Below are positions 42,766-50,246 of a stretch of 64,000 nt of DNA, in pieces (the stretch's first letter is position 1; every line of letters starts with the position of its first letter). A program made the position numbers and the translations under genes. This DNA comes from CAYRTV01 sp046483285 (lineage in GTDB: Bacteria > Acidobacteriota > Aminicenantia > Aminicenantales > Aminicenantaceae): positions 42,585 through 106,584 of the forward strand of contig JAWODN010000076.1 of NCBI GenBank assembly GCA_046483285.1, in the 5' to 3' direction. The notes below the pieces were generated by a model. The model worked only from the letters and a program-made list of their open reading frames with translations, ran no database searches and had not been told where the DNA came from.

Positions 42766-44016
42766 ATGGGCAAGACGGTTATCGAGAAAATGATCGGATC
42801 GCATACCCGGGATGATGCGTCAGCCGGGAATATTGTGTGGATGGCCCTGGATGTCCGTTCCGCCCGGGATTTCGGCGGCCCCAATGTGGTGAAAAATTTC
42901 AACCGGGAATATCGTGATGATCCCGTTGAGAATCAAGAGAAAACTTTTTTCACCTTTGATCTTTGCGTGCCGGCGTGTTCGCTGAAATATGCGGACCACC
43001 AGCAGGTTTGCCGGGATTTCGCCCGGCGAAAGGGATTTCGGGTTTATGATGTGGATGAAGGCATCGGCTCTCATGTTTTGATGGAAAAAGGCCATGCCGG
43101 CAGTGGAAACACGGTGGTGGGGACGGACAGCCACATGAATATTCTGGGGGCGGTGGACTGCTTCGGTCAAGGGATGGGAGACGTGGATATCACCTTCGCG
43201 TTCCGGACGGGGCGTGCCTGGTTTGAAGTCCCGGAAACAGTTAAGGTGGAGGTGGAAGGGACGCCGGATCTTTCCAGCGGCGCCAAGGATCTGACCCTGT
43301 ATATACTGAAAGAACTGGGGACCAGAAAAGCGGCGTTGAAAGCGGTGGAATTCACCGGCGAAGCGGTGTTTGATTTATCCTTGTCCGGCCGGATCACCCT
43401 ATGCAGCATGATCACGGAAATGGCGGGGATCATCGGGTTTATTCCGGGAGCCTCGACGGAGACGCGGAAGGAACTGGCGGGTTGGGGCGGAAAGAAATGG
43501 ATTCCGCTTCAGGCGGACAGGGATGCTGTTTATGCCGAAGTTATCCGGATCAATGTGGAAGGGATGCCTCCTCAGGCTGCGGTGCCTTTTCATCCGCATC
43601 ATGTCAAGGATGTGGAGGCGCTGCGCGATGTTGCGGTCGATTCCGGATTCATCGGCTCGTGCACCAACGGCCGTTTGGAAGATTTTGAGGCAGCGGCGGA
43701 GGTTTTAAAAGGCCGCCGCCTGAAAACGGGAGTGAATTTAAAAATCGTGCCGGCCACGCGCAAGGTTTATGCCGGATTGCTGGAAAAAGGAATTCTCAAT
43801 GACTTGTTTGAAAGCGGTGCGGTGATTGGGAATCCCGGCTGCGGTGGATGCGCTGAAGGCCATGTCGGTTTAACCGGGAAAGGAGAAGTGCAGGTCAGCA
43901 CCGGAAACCGGAATTTCGAGGGGAAGCAGGGAAAAGGACGCACATACCTGGCGTCACCCCAAGTCGTAGCGGCATCCTGTGTTTTAGGGCGGATGGGGAC
44001 GCCGGAAGAGTTATAA
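42766..44016 (+). CDS. Aconitase/LeuC-family hydro-lyase large subunit, pair 2
   Basis: A 416-residue paralogue of pair 1, with cluster ligands Cys299 (GSCTNGR), Cys359 and Cys362 (NPGCGGCAEGH). GTDSHMNILGAVDCFGQGMG replaces the usual HTPT-type block, so the two large subunits differ at the active site. ATG 42766 is chosen over GTG 42763 because of its spacing from GGAGG. It lies 21 bp after the dehydrogenase. A second hydro-lyase in one operon suggests either a different substrate or separate cis-aconitate steps; it is not explained by leucine synthesis, since no leuA or leuB-like partner beyond 41629 is here. Confidence 0.85.
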   Translation: MGKTVIEKMIGSHTRDDASAGNIVWMALDVRSARDFGGPNVVKNFNREYRDDPVENQEKTFFTFDLCVPACSLKYADHQQVCRDFARRKGFRVYDVDEGIGSHVLMEKGHAGSGNTVVGTDSHMNILGAVDCFGQGMGDVDITFAFRTGRAWFEVPETVKVEVEGTPDLSSGAKDLTLYILKELGTRKAALKAVEFTGEAVFDLSLSGRITLCSMITEMAGIIGFIPGASTETRKELAGWGGKKWIPLQADRDAVYAEVIRINVEGMPPQAAVPFHPHHVKDVEALRDVAVDSGFIGSCTNGRLEDFEAAAEVLKGRRLKTGVNLKIVPATRKVYAGLLEKGILNDLFESGAVIGNPGCGGCAEGHVGLTGKGEVQVSTGNRNFEGKQGKGRTYLASPQVVAASCVLGRMGTPEEL

Positions 44017-44017
44017 A

Positions 44018-44563
44018 GTGGAAAACATGAAAGCAAAAGGCAGGATTTGGGTTTTGACGGATTCCCGGGGGCGTCTGATCGAGGATATCGATACCGATCA
44101 GATTTTTCATAATGCGTTCCTTCATATAACGGATATGGAGGAGATGGGCCGGCATGCATTGGGCAACTTGGAGGGATGGAAGGATTTTTCCAGCCGGACC
44201 CGGCCCGGTGATATTTTGGTGGCGGGCCGCAATTTCGGTGCCGGCTCTTCCCGGCAGCAGGCGGTGGATTGCTTTTCAGCCCTTAAAATCGCCCTGATTA
44301 TCGCTCCCTCCTTTGGAGCCATCTATTTCCGGAATGCCGTCAATTCCGCTTTGCCGCTTTTACGGGGCGAAGGCGTGGTTGAGGAACGGGTTGAAAACGG
44401 GCAATGGCGGAACGGAGATGTTATGGATATCGATTTGGCTTCCGGAGCCGGGGTCAACCTGACCCGGGAAGAAGAGTTTCAGCTGGAACCGACGAGCCGG
44501 GTGCAAAGGGATATATTGGAAGCGGGGGGATTGTTCGCCTATGCCCGGAAAATTATGAAGTGA
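44018..44563 (+). CDS. Aconitase/LeuD-family hydro-lyase small subunit, pair 2
   Basis: A 181-residue swivel-domain protein with AGRNFGAGSSRQQAVDCF and GAIYFRNAVNSALPLL. The recognition loop reads DTDQIFHNAFLHITDMEEM, different from pair 1, supporting a distinct substrate. GTG 44018 follows GGAAGAG; ATG 44027 is the alternative. It is probably the last gene of the citrate-branch operon, followed seven bases later by tsaB, which may share the transcript. Confidence 0.85.
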   Translation: MENMKAKGRIWVLTDSRGRLIEDIDTDQIFHNAFLHITDMEEMGRHALGNLEGWKDFSSRTRPGDILVAGRNFGAGSSRQQAVDCFSALKIALIIAPSFGAIYFRNAVNSALPLLRGEGVVEERVENGQWRNGDVMDIDLASGAGVNLTREEEFQLEPTSRVQRDILEAGGLFAYARKIMK

Positions 44564-44569
44564 ACATCG

Positions 44570-45250
44570 ATGCTGCTTCTTTCTGTCGACACCTGTGATT
44601 CCGCTGGTTCCGCAGCCGTCATGGAGAACACCCGCCTGTTGGGGGAGATCAATATTGAATCTCCTTTGACTCATTCAGAACGGCTTATGGCCGCCGTTGA
44701 TTTTCTTCTCCGTGAGCTGGATCTGGATTTAAGCCGAATAGACGGCTACGCGCTGGCGTCCGGTCCGGGATCTTTCACGGGAATCCGAATCGGCATGAGC
44801 ACGGTCAAGGCGCTGTCTTATTCCTTCTCCAAGCCCATAGCGCCGGTTTCCAGGCTTCACGCGCTTGCGTTCAAATTAAACGGTTCGGGAGCCCGTCTCA
44901 TCTGCCCTTTCCTGGATGCCAAAAAAAAGGAAGTCTATGCCGCTCTTTATGAAAAAAAGGAGAACGGGCTGCAGCTTGTTGTTCCGGAATGCGCGTACTC
45001 GCCGGATGATTTTTTGGCCCGCCTGCCCGGCCGCCGCGTGATCCATTTTATCGGCAGCGGGACTCATGGCTACAGAGACAAAATCAGGCGGTATTGTCAT
45101 GACAAAGCCAGAATATCCCGGCGCAGTTTTTTTGTCGCCGGAGAAGTCGGCCGGCTGGGTTATGAAATGATAAAAAAAAACCAAGGTGTCGATAACCGGG
45201 AAGTCGTTCCTCTTTATTTGCGGAAACCGCAGGCGGAGGAGAAGCATTAA
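44570..45250 (+). CDS. tsaB: tRNA threonylcarbamoyladenosine synthesis protein TsaB
   Basis: The 226-residue ASKHA-fold protein has LLLSVDTCDSAGSAAV, the core ALASGPGSFTGIRIGMSTVK and FLDAKKKEVYAALYE. TsaB is a partner of TsaD and TsaE in making t6A37 of tRNAs. The next gene is rimI, a very common tsaB-rimI pair. Length and motifs are normal. Confidence 0.94.
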   Translation: MLLLSVDTCDSAGSAAVMENTRLLGEINIESPLTHSERLMAAVDFLLRELDLDLSRIDGYALASGPGSFTGIRIGMSTVKALSYSFSKPIAPVSRLHALAFKLNGSGARLICPFLDAKKKEVYAALYEKKENGLQLVVPECAYSPDDFLARLPGRRVIHFIGSGTHGYRDKIRRYCHDKARISRRSFFVAGEVGRLGYEMIKKNQGVDNREVVPLYLRKPQAEEKH

Positions 45251-45725
45251 AACAGCCCAAAAATCCTTTCATCCTTTTTATTTTCGCCGGATGGAAGAAA
45301 AGGATCTGGTTTTCGTTATGGAAATCGAGCGGGCCTCCTTCAGCAATCCCTGGCACCTTTCCTCGTTTCTGGGGGAAATCGCGAATTATGATATGTCATT
45401 CCCTTATGTTGTGATTCATTCCCGGTTGGAGAAGATCATCGGATACATTATTTTTTGGCTGGTCAAGGATGAAGCCCAGATCAGCAATTTCGCCGTTCAT
45501 CCTGATTTCCGGGGCCGGGGTTTGGGAGAAGACGTTTTGAGCCGTGCCCTTGAATTGATCCGGAAACAGGGCGGAAGAGAAGTGATTTTGGAGGTCAGGC
45601 CATCCAATACAGCGGCCTGTTTTTTGTATGCCAAATTCGGATTCAGGGTCGCCGGCGTCCGGAAAAATTACTATCATCTTCCGTCGGAGGACGCTCTGGT
45701 CATGGTTAAAGATTTTGATCAATAA
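45246..45725 (+). CDS. rimI: Ribosomal-protein alanine N-acetyltransferase RimI, start uncertain
   Basis: A GNAT acetyltransferase with the acetyl-CoA loop HPDFRGRGLGEDVL and typical FRRMEEKDLVFVMEIERASF and NPWHLSSFL at the N-terminus. ATG 45291 would cut into the first strand, so translation must begin earlier. GGAGGAGA lies just upstream of ATT 45246, which overlaps the tsaB stop; GTG 45186 is the only standard upstream start but sits deep in tsaB without a good SD. The ATT start is therefore proposed. RimI acetylates S18 in E. coli. The gene is convergent with truA and overlaps it by 7 bp. Confidence 0.88.
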   Translation: MKTAQKSFHPFYFRRMEEKDLVFVMEIERASFSNPWHLSSFLGEIANYDMSFPYVVIHSRLEKIIGYIIFWLVKDEAQISNFAVHPDFRGRGLGEDVLSRALELIRKQGGREVILEVRPSNTAACFLYAKFGFRVAGVRKNYYHLPSEDALVMVKDFDQ

Positions 45726-46450
45726 ATCACTTTCACCAGCGCCAGTCCATGAGGCGGAGCGGTGGGAACAAGGCTGGAGCGCTGGTTATTCTGAAACAGT
45801 TTTTCAATATTTTCAGGTTCCATTTTCCCTCTTCCTGCAGCCAAAAGAGCGCCGGCCATTGTCCGCGCCATGTAGCGGAGGAATCCGTCGGCCTGCACGG
45901 TATAGACGATTTCCTTTCCGTGCCGCTCGAGATGGGAAGTCGTCACTTTCCGGACCGGATTGAGGAAACGGTTGGAGGAAAAGGATGAAAAATCCGCTTC
46001 GCGGACAAAGAGGGAAGCGGTTTGCTGCATCTTTTTAAAATTCAGGGAAGACGGCCAATGCAGCACGAACCTGGTATCAAAAGGGCTGATGTCATAGGCG
46101 TTGTAAATCCGGTACCGGTATATTTTGGAGCGGGCGGATTTGCGGGCGTGAAAATCCATACTTACCGTCTCCGCCGACATGATTCGAATAGAGCGGGGGA
46201 GGCGTCCGTTTAAGGCCCGGAGCAATTCATTTTCGCTCAAATCCAAATCAGCTTTAAAATGAGCGGTTTGTCCGAAGGCATGAACTCCGGCATCTGTCCG
46301 CCCTGCGCCGGCAACGTGAATTTTTTCCGAACGGAATGGATGCAGGGCGTCCTCGATGGTTCCCTGAATGGTTTTTTTATCCGGCTGCCTTTGCCAGCCG
46401 TGGTAGCCGGTGCCGTCATAACTGATGGTGATTTTGTAATTTTTCATCAA
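45719..46450 (-). CDS. truA: tRNA pseudouridine synthase A
   Basis: A 243-residue enzyme that makes pseudouridine at tRNA positions 38-40. The catalytic Asp lies in AGAGRTDAGVHAFGQ. YDGTGYHGWQRQP at the N-terminus and FLRYMARTMAGALLAAGRG near the C-terminus are diagnostic. It starts six bases after the TIGR00725 gene, so both may be one unit. Two ATGs, at 46450 and 46447, are equally possible. Confidence 0.96.
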   Translation of the reverse strand: MMKNYKITISYDGTGYHGWQRQPDKKTIQGTIEDALHPFRSEKIHVAGAGRTDAGVHAFGQTAHFKADLDLSENELLRALNGRLPRSIRIMSAETVSMDFHARKSARSKIYRYRIYNAYDISPFDTRFVLHWPSSLNFKKMQQTASLFVREADFSSFSSNRFLNPVRKVTTSHLERHGKEIVYTVQADGFLRYMARTMAGALLAAGRGKMEPENIEKLFQNNQRSSLVPTAPPHGLALVKVIY

Positions 46451-46456
46451 CCAAAA

Positions 46457-46936
46457 TCACTTGAGCAATGGGAAAAAATGGCGGAGGGCTTTGGCAACGG
46501 CTTCTTCCGGTGACCGCACCGGATGGACGCCCTTAATATCCCAGGTGTTTATTCCGAAGACAGGTTTGTCTTGCACAAAACTGAAAGCGATTTCTGAAAG
46601 GGTGCCGAATTTTCCTCCCACCGCGATCAGTGCGTCTGAATTCATAACCACCAAAGCGTTTCGGGAGTATCCCATTCCGGTGGCGACGGGTATATCGATA
46701 TAGCGGTTGGCGGCATTCCGGTTTTCCCCGGGAAGGATTCCGATACTGAGCCCTCCCGCTTCATGGCATCCCCGAGCCGCCATTTCCATCACCCCGCTCA
46801 ACCCCCCGCAAACCAAAAGGGCACCTTTTTCGGCGATCAAGCGCCCGGCCGAGTAAGCGGCGTTGGCTGAATCCGGATCCGGTGCGCCGCCGCCGATGAC
46901 GCCTATTCGTATTTTTTTCCTGAAGGTCATTTTCAT
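46457..46936 (-). CDS. TIGR00725 / SLOG-family protein (LOG-like)
   Basis: A 159-residue Rossmann-like protein with GVIGGGAPDPDSANAAYSAG, LVCGGLSGVMEMAARGCHEA, GILPGENRNAANRYIDI and a GGKFGTLSEIAF motif, which matches the PGGxGT-type motif of LOG and DprA relatives. Members bind nucleotides or ribosyl compounds; the function of TIGR00725 proteins is not settled. Its first codons (GAACCATGAAAATGAC) resemble the R5 repeat end (see 49917-49968), so the start may have been shaped by a repeat. Confidence 0.85.
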   Translation of the reverse strand: MKMTFRKKIRIGVIGGGAPDPDSANAAYSAGRLIAEKGALLVCGGLSGVMEMAARGCHEAGGLSIGILPGENRNAANRYIDIPVATGMGYSRNALVVMNSDALIAVGGKFGTLSEIAFSFVQDKPVFGINTWDIKGVHPVRSPEEAVAKALRHFFPLLK

Positions 46937-47110
46937 GGTTCGCAGATGTCATATAGACTAACCTATTGCTGGAATTATGACAATACTTTCTTGTCTGTTG
47001 TGTCAACGCAAAGTAAAAATGTCCGGTTTTGTCATTATCTTATTTTTTCAAATAGACGCTATTATGAAAGAAGATGCGACTCGGCTCCCTCCTCCTTGAG
47101 ATCAGCTCTC

Positions 47111-47202
47111 TAAAGCAGCTGAGGAACCATCAGAATATAGGTGACACTCTTACGTCCTGAATCGAGGACATGGGAAATCTCTATTTTTTCTGAGCTGCTT
47201 TA
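47111..47202. repeat. Inverted repeat in the 442-bp gap before the HD-GYP gene
   Basis: TAAAGCAGCT (47111-47120) and AGCTGCTTTA (47193-47202) are exact inverted repeats 72 bases apart. Between them is AATATAGGTGACACTCTTAC. This gap (46937-47378) holds no recognisable gene. The pair could be a remnant of a mobile element or the ends of a structured RNA. Confidence 0.45.
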
Positions 47203-47241
47203 AAACTCATTTTCTGATATTCTCTCTCCTTTGTGATTTCG

Positions 47242-47270
47242 TTGTTGACCGGAAAAGATTTTTGTATAAT
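47242..47270 (+). promoter_or_regulatory. Candidate promoter of the PocR-PAS-HD-GYP gene
   Basis: TTGTTG (47242-47247) and a consensus TATAAT (47265-47270) are 17 bp apart, about 110 bp before the coding start. The -10 is perfect and the -35 has four matches. Confidence 0.5.
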
Positions 47271-47378
47271 ATATTTTATAGAGTTGTTTAGTTGGCGGTT
47301 AATTGATGAAAGGGAGGAAAAATCATAATCAACAAAAAAACGAATTTCCTGTCATTAATTTTTGTTTGAAATGCCGAA

Positions 47379-49430
47379 ATGTCAATGCAGAACGTGTGCA
47401 AAAATATGAGAAGAATGGCTGAGAAAAAAGGAGAAGATCTTCAAAAAATACGATGGCTCCAGGAAAAAGAGGATAGCCAAAAGAAGAAAGACCATCAGTC
47501 TTATATGCCTTTCTATGGTGATGTAACTGAATTAAATACCGAAAGAACCATCCTGGATCTGGCAGGGAAAGATACATTGGAAATGCTTTGTGTTGACATT
47601 ATGGAGCTTCTGGATACTTCAGTCGCCGTCTATGAAAAAAACGGAGATTATGCCTTGGGGATGTTTGTGTCTGGCTGGTGCCAGTTGATGGATGCTGCTT
47701 CCCGGAAGCTATGTAAAACAGAGGACAATAAAAAAGCACTTTCCTGCGGGAAATGGTTCTGTCATGAAAACTGCTGGCATGATTCTGCCAAACAAGCCAT
47801 AAAAACGGGCAAGCCGACTGATATCGAGTGTATTGGTGGCATCAACCTGTATGCCGAACCCATCTATGCCGGTAAGGAAATAATAGGAGTCATCAATATC
47901 GGCTACGGAAATCCGCCTACTGATGAAAAGACCTTAAAAGAACTATCCCGGAAATACCAGATAGATTACAATACACTGCTCACTCGGGCCAAAGAATATC
48001 AGCCCAGACCTCGCTTTATCATCGATATTGCCAAAAAGCGCCTGCATAATATTGCCTTTCTTATCGGCAAAATTGTGCAGAATGCCCAAAATGAAAGAAA
48101 ATTACAAGAGAGTGAAAAAAAATTTAAGACCATTACCGAAAATTCTGCCGATGCCATTTTCATCACCGATCAAAAAGGCAATTATGTTTATGTCAACCGG
48201 GCTGTTTCTGATCTGTTAGGGTATTCCAAAGAAGAAATAACCCAAATGAATATCCGTGACATCTCCCCACCTGAAGAGGTCAGGGCAAATGCGCGTGATT
48301 TTCAGCGCCTCCTTCATGGGGAAAAGGTACTCAGTGAATTGAATCTTATCAAAAAAGACGGTTCAATTGTTCCGGTAGACCTCCATGCCATACTTTTGCC
48401 CAACGGCTTTGTCTATGGCAGCTGCCGGGATATCACCAGGCGTAAAAAGATAGAAGGGGATCTGCATGAAAAAGAGATACTCCTCACCACCGTGATGGAA
48501 AACCTCCCTATCGGCATTGCCGTCAATACGGTTTTCCCAAGCGTTGATTTTGTTTATATGAACGATAAATTTCCGCAAACCTACGGGACGACCCGCAAAA
48601 AGCTCTCTAAACCGGGTGCATTCTGGGATGTGGTTTATGAAGATCCGGTTTTTCGCAGCCAACTCAAAAAATGGGCAGAGGATGGTATTGCCAGCGGTGA
48701 TCCAAAGCGCTTGTGTTGGGAGAATGTCCCTGTTGCCAGTAAAGGTGAAGAGACCAGATACATATCCGCCTGCAACATTCCTATTCCCGGGAAAAACTTT
48801 TTCATTTCCACGGTTATGGATGTCACGGATATCAACCAATCTCAAGAGAAGCTGCGAAAGGCCATGAATTCCACCATTGAGGTCATCTCCAAAGTTTCGG
48901 AACGCCGGGACCCCTATACTTCCGGTCATCAGCACAGGGTCTATCAGCTCTCTGTGGCTATAGCCCGGGAACTACGTCTCCCCCGGGAGAAAACAGAAGC
49001 GGTCAGTATTGCTGCTTTGATCCATGATATCGGTAAAGTCGCCATCCCCTCGGAAATCCTGACCAAAGCGGGAAAGCTAAGTAAAAATGAATTTGATCTG
49101 ATTAAGGAACACCCCCAAATTGGTTATGATATCTTAAAAGACGTTGATTTTCCCTATCCCATAGCTCAAATCGTCCGGCAGCATCACGAAAGAATGAACG
49201 GCTCCGGTTATCCTCAAGGTGAAAAAGGGGAGGATATCCTTTTGGAAGCCAGGATTATCTCAGTAGCAGATACCGCAGAAGCCATGTCTTCCCATCGCCC
49301 TTACCGTCCTGCTTTGGGCATTGATGCTGCCTTGGAGGAAATACAAAAGAATCGAGATATTCTTTACGATCCAAAAGTGGCAGATGCCTGTATAGAACTA
49401 TTCAGAGAAAAAGGATTTGAATTTGAATAA
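47379..49430 (+). CDS. PocR-PAS-PAS-HD-GYP signalling protein
   Basis: A 683-residue cytosolic sensor. Residues about 60-200 form a PocR ligand domain with cysteines 101, 112, 123, 128, 132 and 151 (CGKWFCHENCWHDS). PAS domains follow at about 243-360 (AIFITDQKGNYVYVNRAVS) and 365-490. The C-terminus is HD-GYP (ERRDPYTSGHQHRVYQLSVA, LIHDIGKVAIP, HHERMNGSGYPQGEKG), which degrades cyclic di-GMP. No GGDEF domain is present. The start is uncertain, since no good SD precedes ATG 47379. The coding DNA looks richer in A and T than its neighbours, and repeats flank it, which hints at acquisition. Confidence 0.93.
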   Translation: MSMQNVCKNMRRMAEKKGEDLQKIRWLQEKEDSQKKKDHQSYMPFYGDVTELNTERTILDLAGKDTLEMLCVDIMELLDTSVAVYEKNGDYALGMFVSGWCQLMDAASRKLCKTEDNKKALSCGKWFCHENCWHDSAKQAIKTGKPTDIECIGGINLYAEPIYAGKEIIGVINIGYGNPPTDEKTLKELSRKYQIDYNTLLTRAKEYQPRPRFIIDIAKKRLHNIAFLIGKIVQNAQNERKLQESEKKFKTITENSADAIFITDQKGNYVYVNRAVSDLLGYSKEEITQMNIRDISPPEEVRANARDFQRLLHGEKVLSELNLIKKDGSIVPVDLHAILLPNGFVYGSCRDITRRKKIEGDLHEKEILLTTVMENLPIGIAVNTVFPSVDFVYMNDKFPQTYGTTRKKLSKPGAFWDVVYEDPVFRSQLKKWAEDGIASGDPKRLCWENVPVASKGEETRYISACNIPIPGKNFFISTVMDVTDINQSQEKLRKAMNSTIEVISKVSERRDPYTSGHQHRVYQLSVAIARELRLPREKTEAVSIAALIHDIGKVAIPSEILTKAGKLSKNEFDLIKEHPQIGYDILKDVDFPYPIAQIVRQHHERMNGSGYPQGEKGEDILLEARIISVADTAEAMSSHRPYRPALGIDAALEEIQKNRDILYDPKVADACIELFREKGFEFE

Positions 49431-49503
49431 ATGCTGAATATTTTACCATTTCTCCTTTTTTTTGTATTTTTACTGTACGGCTCTTTTAGTGCTCTTATTA
49501 GTT

Positions 49504-49576
49504 CGAAAATAACAAAAACAGTTCATTTCGTCTATCTTGTCTGAAAAGAGCGAGAAAGGCGAGAAAGGCGAGACGT
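49504..49576 (+). repeat. R3 repeat module, copy b
   Basis: AAAATAACAAAAACAGTTCA, TTTCGTCTATCTTGTC and AGCGAGAAAGGCGAGA match 8191-8264 and, inverted, 2110-2163. It follows the HD-GYP gene and begins an 816-bp non-coding stretch (49431-50246). Confidence 0.7.
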
Positions 49577-49657
49577 GCGGGAAAAGAAGAAGGCCTCTGA
49601 AAAAATCAAACATGAACATTTTCATTTGTTTCGTGTGGCGAAGCCGCCATGGGTAAT

Positions 49658-50100
49658 TACTTAGCCTGACCTATACCTTGGAAAGTCGAATCCTTGCAGC
49701 CATGGGGGCGGGATGATGGATCAGCCGGTCCGTATGAAGGCTGAGCGGGCATGGTTCCTCTCCGCAGGAGAGGAGAGCGAAGCCGGAATCGGAGCGGATG
49801 TCCTCGGTGGGGACATCCGCGTGGCGGCGATCCCTTAACCGCTCCCATGGCCACCGTTCAGAAGTGACACTCATCACCGGCCCCATCCCGCTCTCATCCA
49901 TAACTGCCGTTCAGAAGTCATTTTCATGGTTCGTGGTGTGTTCTTCTCATGATGAATTCATAAAAAATGGCGATGGTTCAGACGGGCCGGATCTCACTGC
50001 ATCTGCTTTGCTGCGGGGCATTCGCGGTGAAGGACCACAGCGTTATGCCCTGCGCCTCGCATCTGCGGCCATCCCGGCCCGCTCATCATTCAGGTTAGAT
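49658..50100. repeat. Mosaic repeat region with R5, R6 and shared end motifs
   Basis: The left end TTACTTAGCCTGACCTATAC matches the end of the 54742-54877 copy (inverted) and resembles 30997-31016. R5 copy b lies inverted at 49917-49968 and continues into half an R1 end (GAATTCATAAAAAATGGCGA). R6 copy b lies at 49979-50085. CCGTTCAGAAGT occurs twice (about 49855 and 49909). The right end TCATCATTCAGGTTAGATG is a degenerate inverted copy of the left. A 131-codon frame here is not thought to be real. Confidence 0.7.
49794..49820. repeat. Perfect 10-bp hairpin (REP-like palindrome)
   Basis: GCGGATGTCC and GGACATCCGC flank a 7-base loop. A smaller hairpin, CTCTCC-GCA-GGAGAG, lies 30 bases before it. 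No T-run follows on either side, so a terminator role is unlikely. Confidence 0.6.
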
Positions 50101-50246
50101 GCAAAATTCACAATTCAAGACCTAACCCCTTACCTTATCACGTTTCTGATGCATATTTTCTTGTTTGTTTCCGGCGGGCGGGAGCCGTATTGAATCCCTG
50201 GAGCAATTCTATTACAATGGCATGGGTGTAAAAAACGGATGAAGAC

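Noticed and set aside
47306..47422. 38-codon frame with a CxxC motif before the HD-GYP gene
   Set aside because: It overlaps the longer gene out of frame, and its start lies in the likely ribosome-binding region; no independent support.
49798..50193. 131-codon frame in the gap before the sulfatase-like gene
   Set aside because: It consists of R5 and R6 repeat modules, with no ribosome-binding site and no family match.
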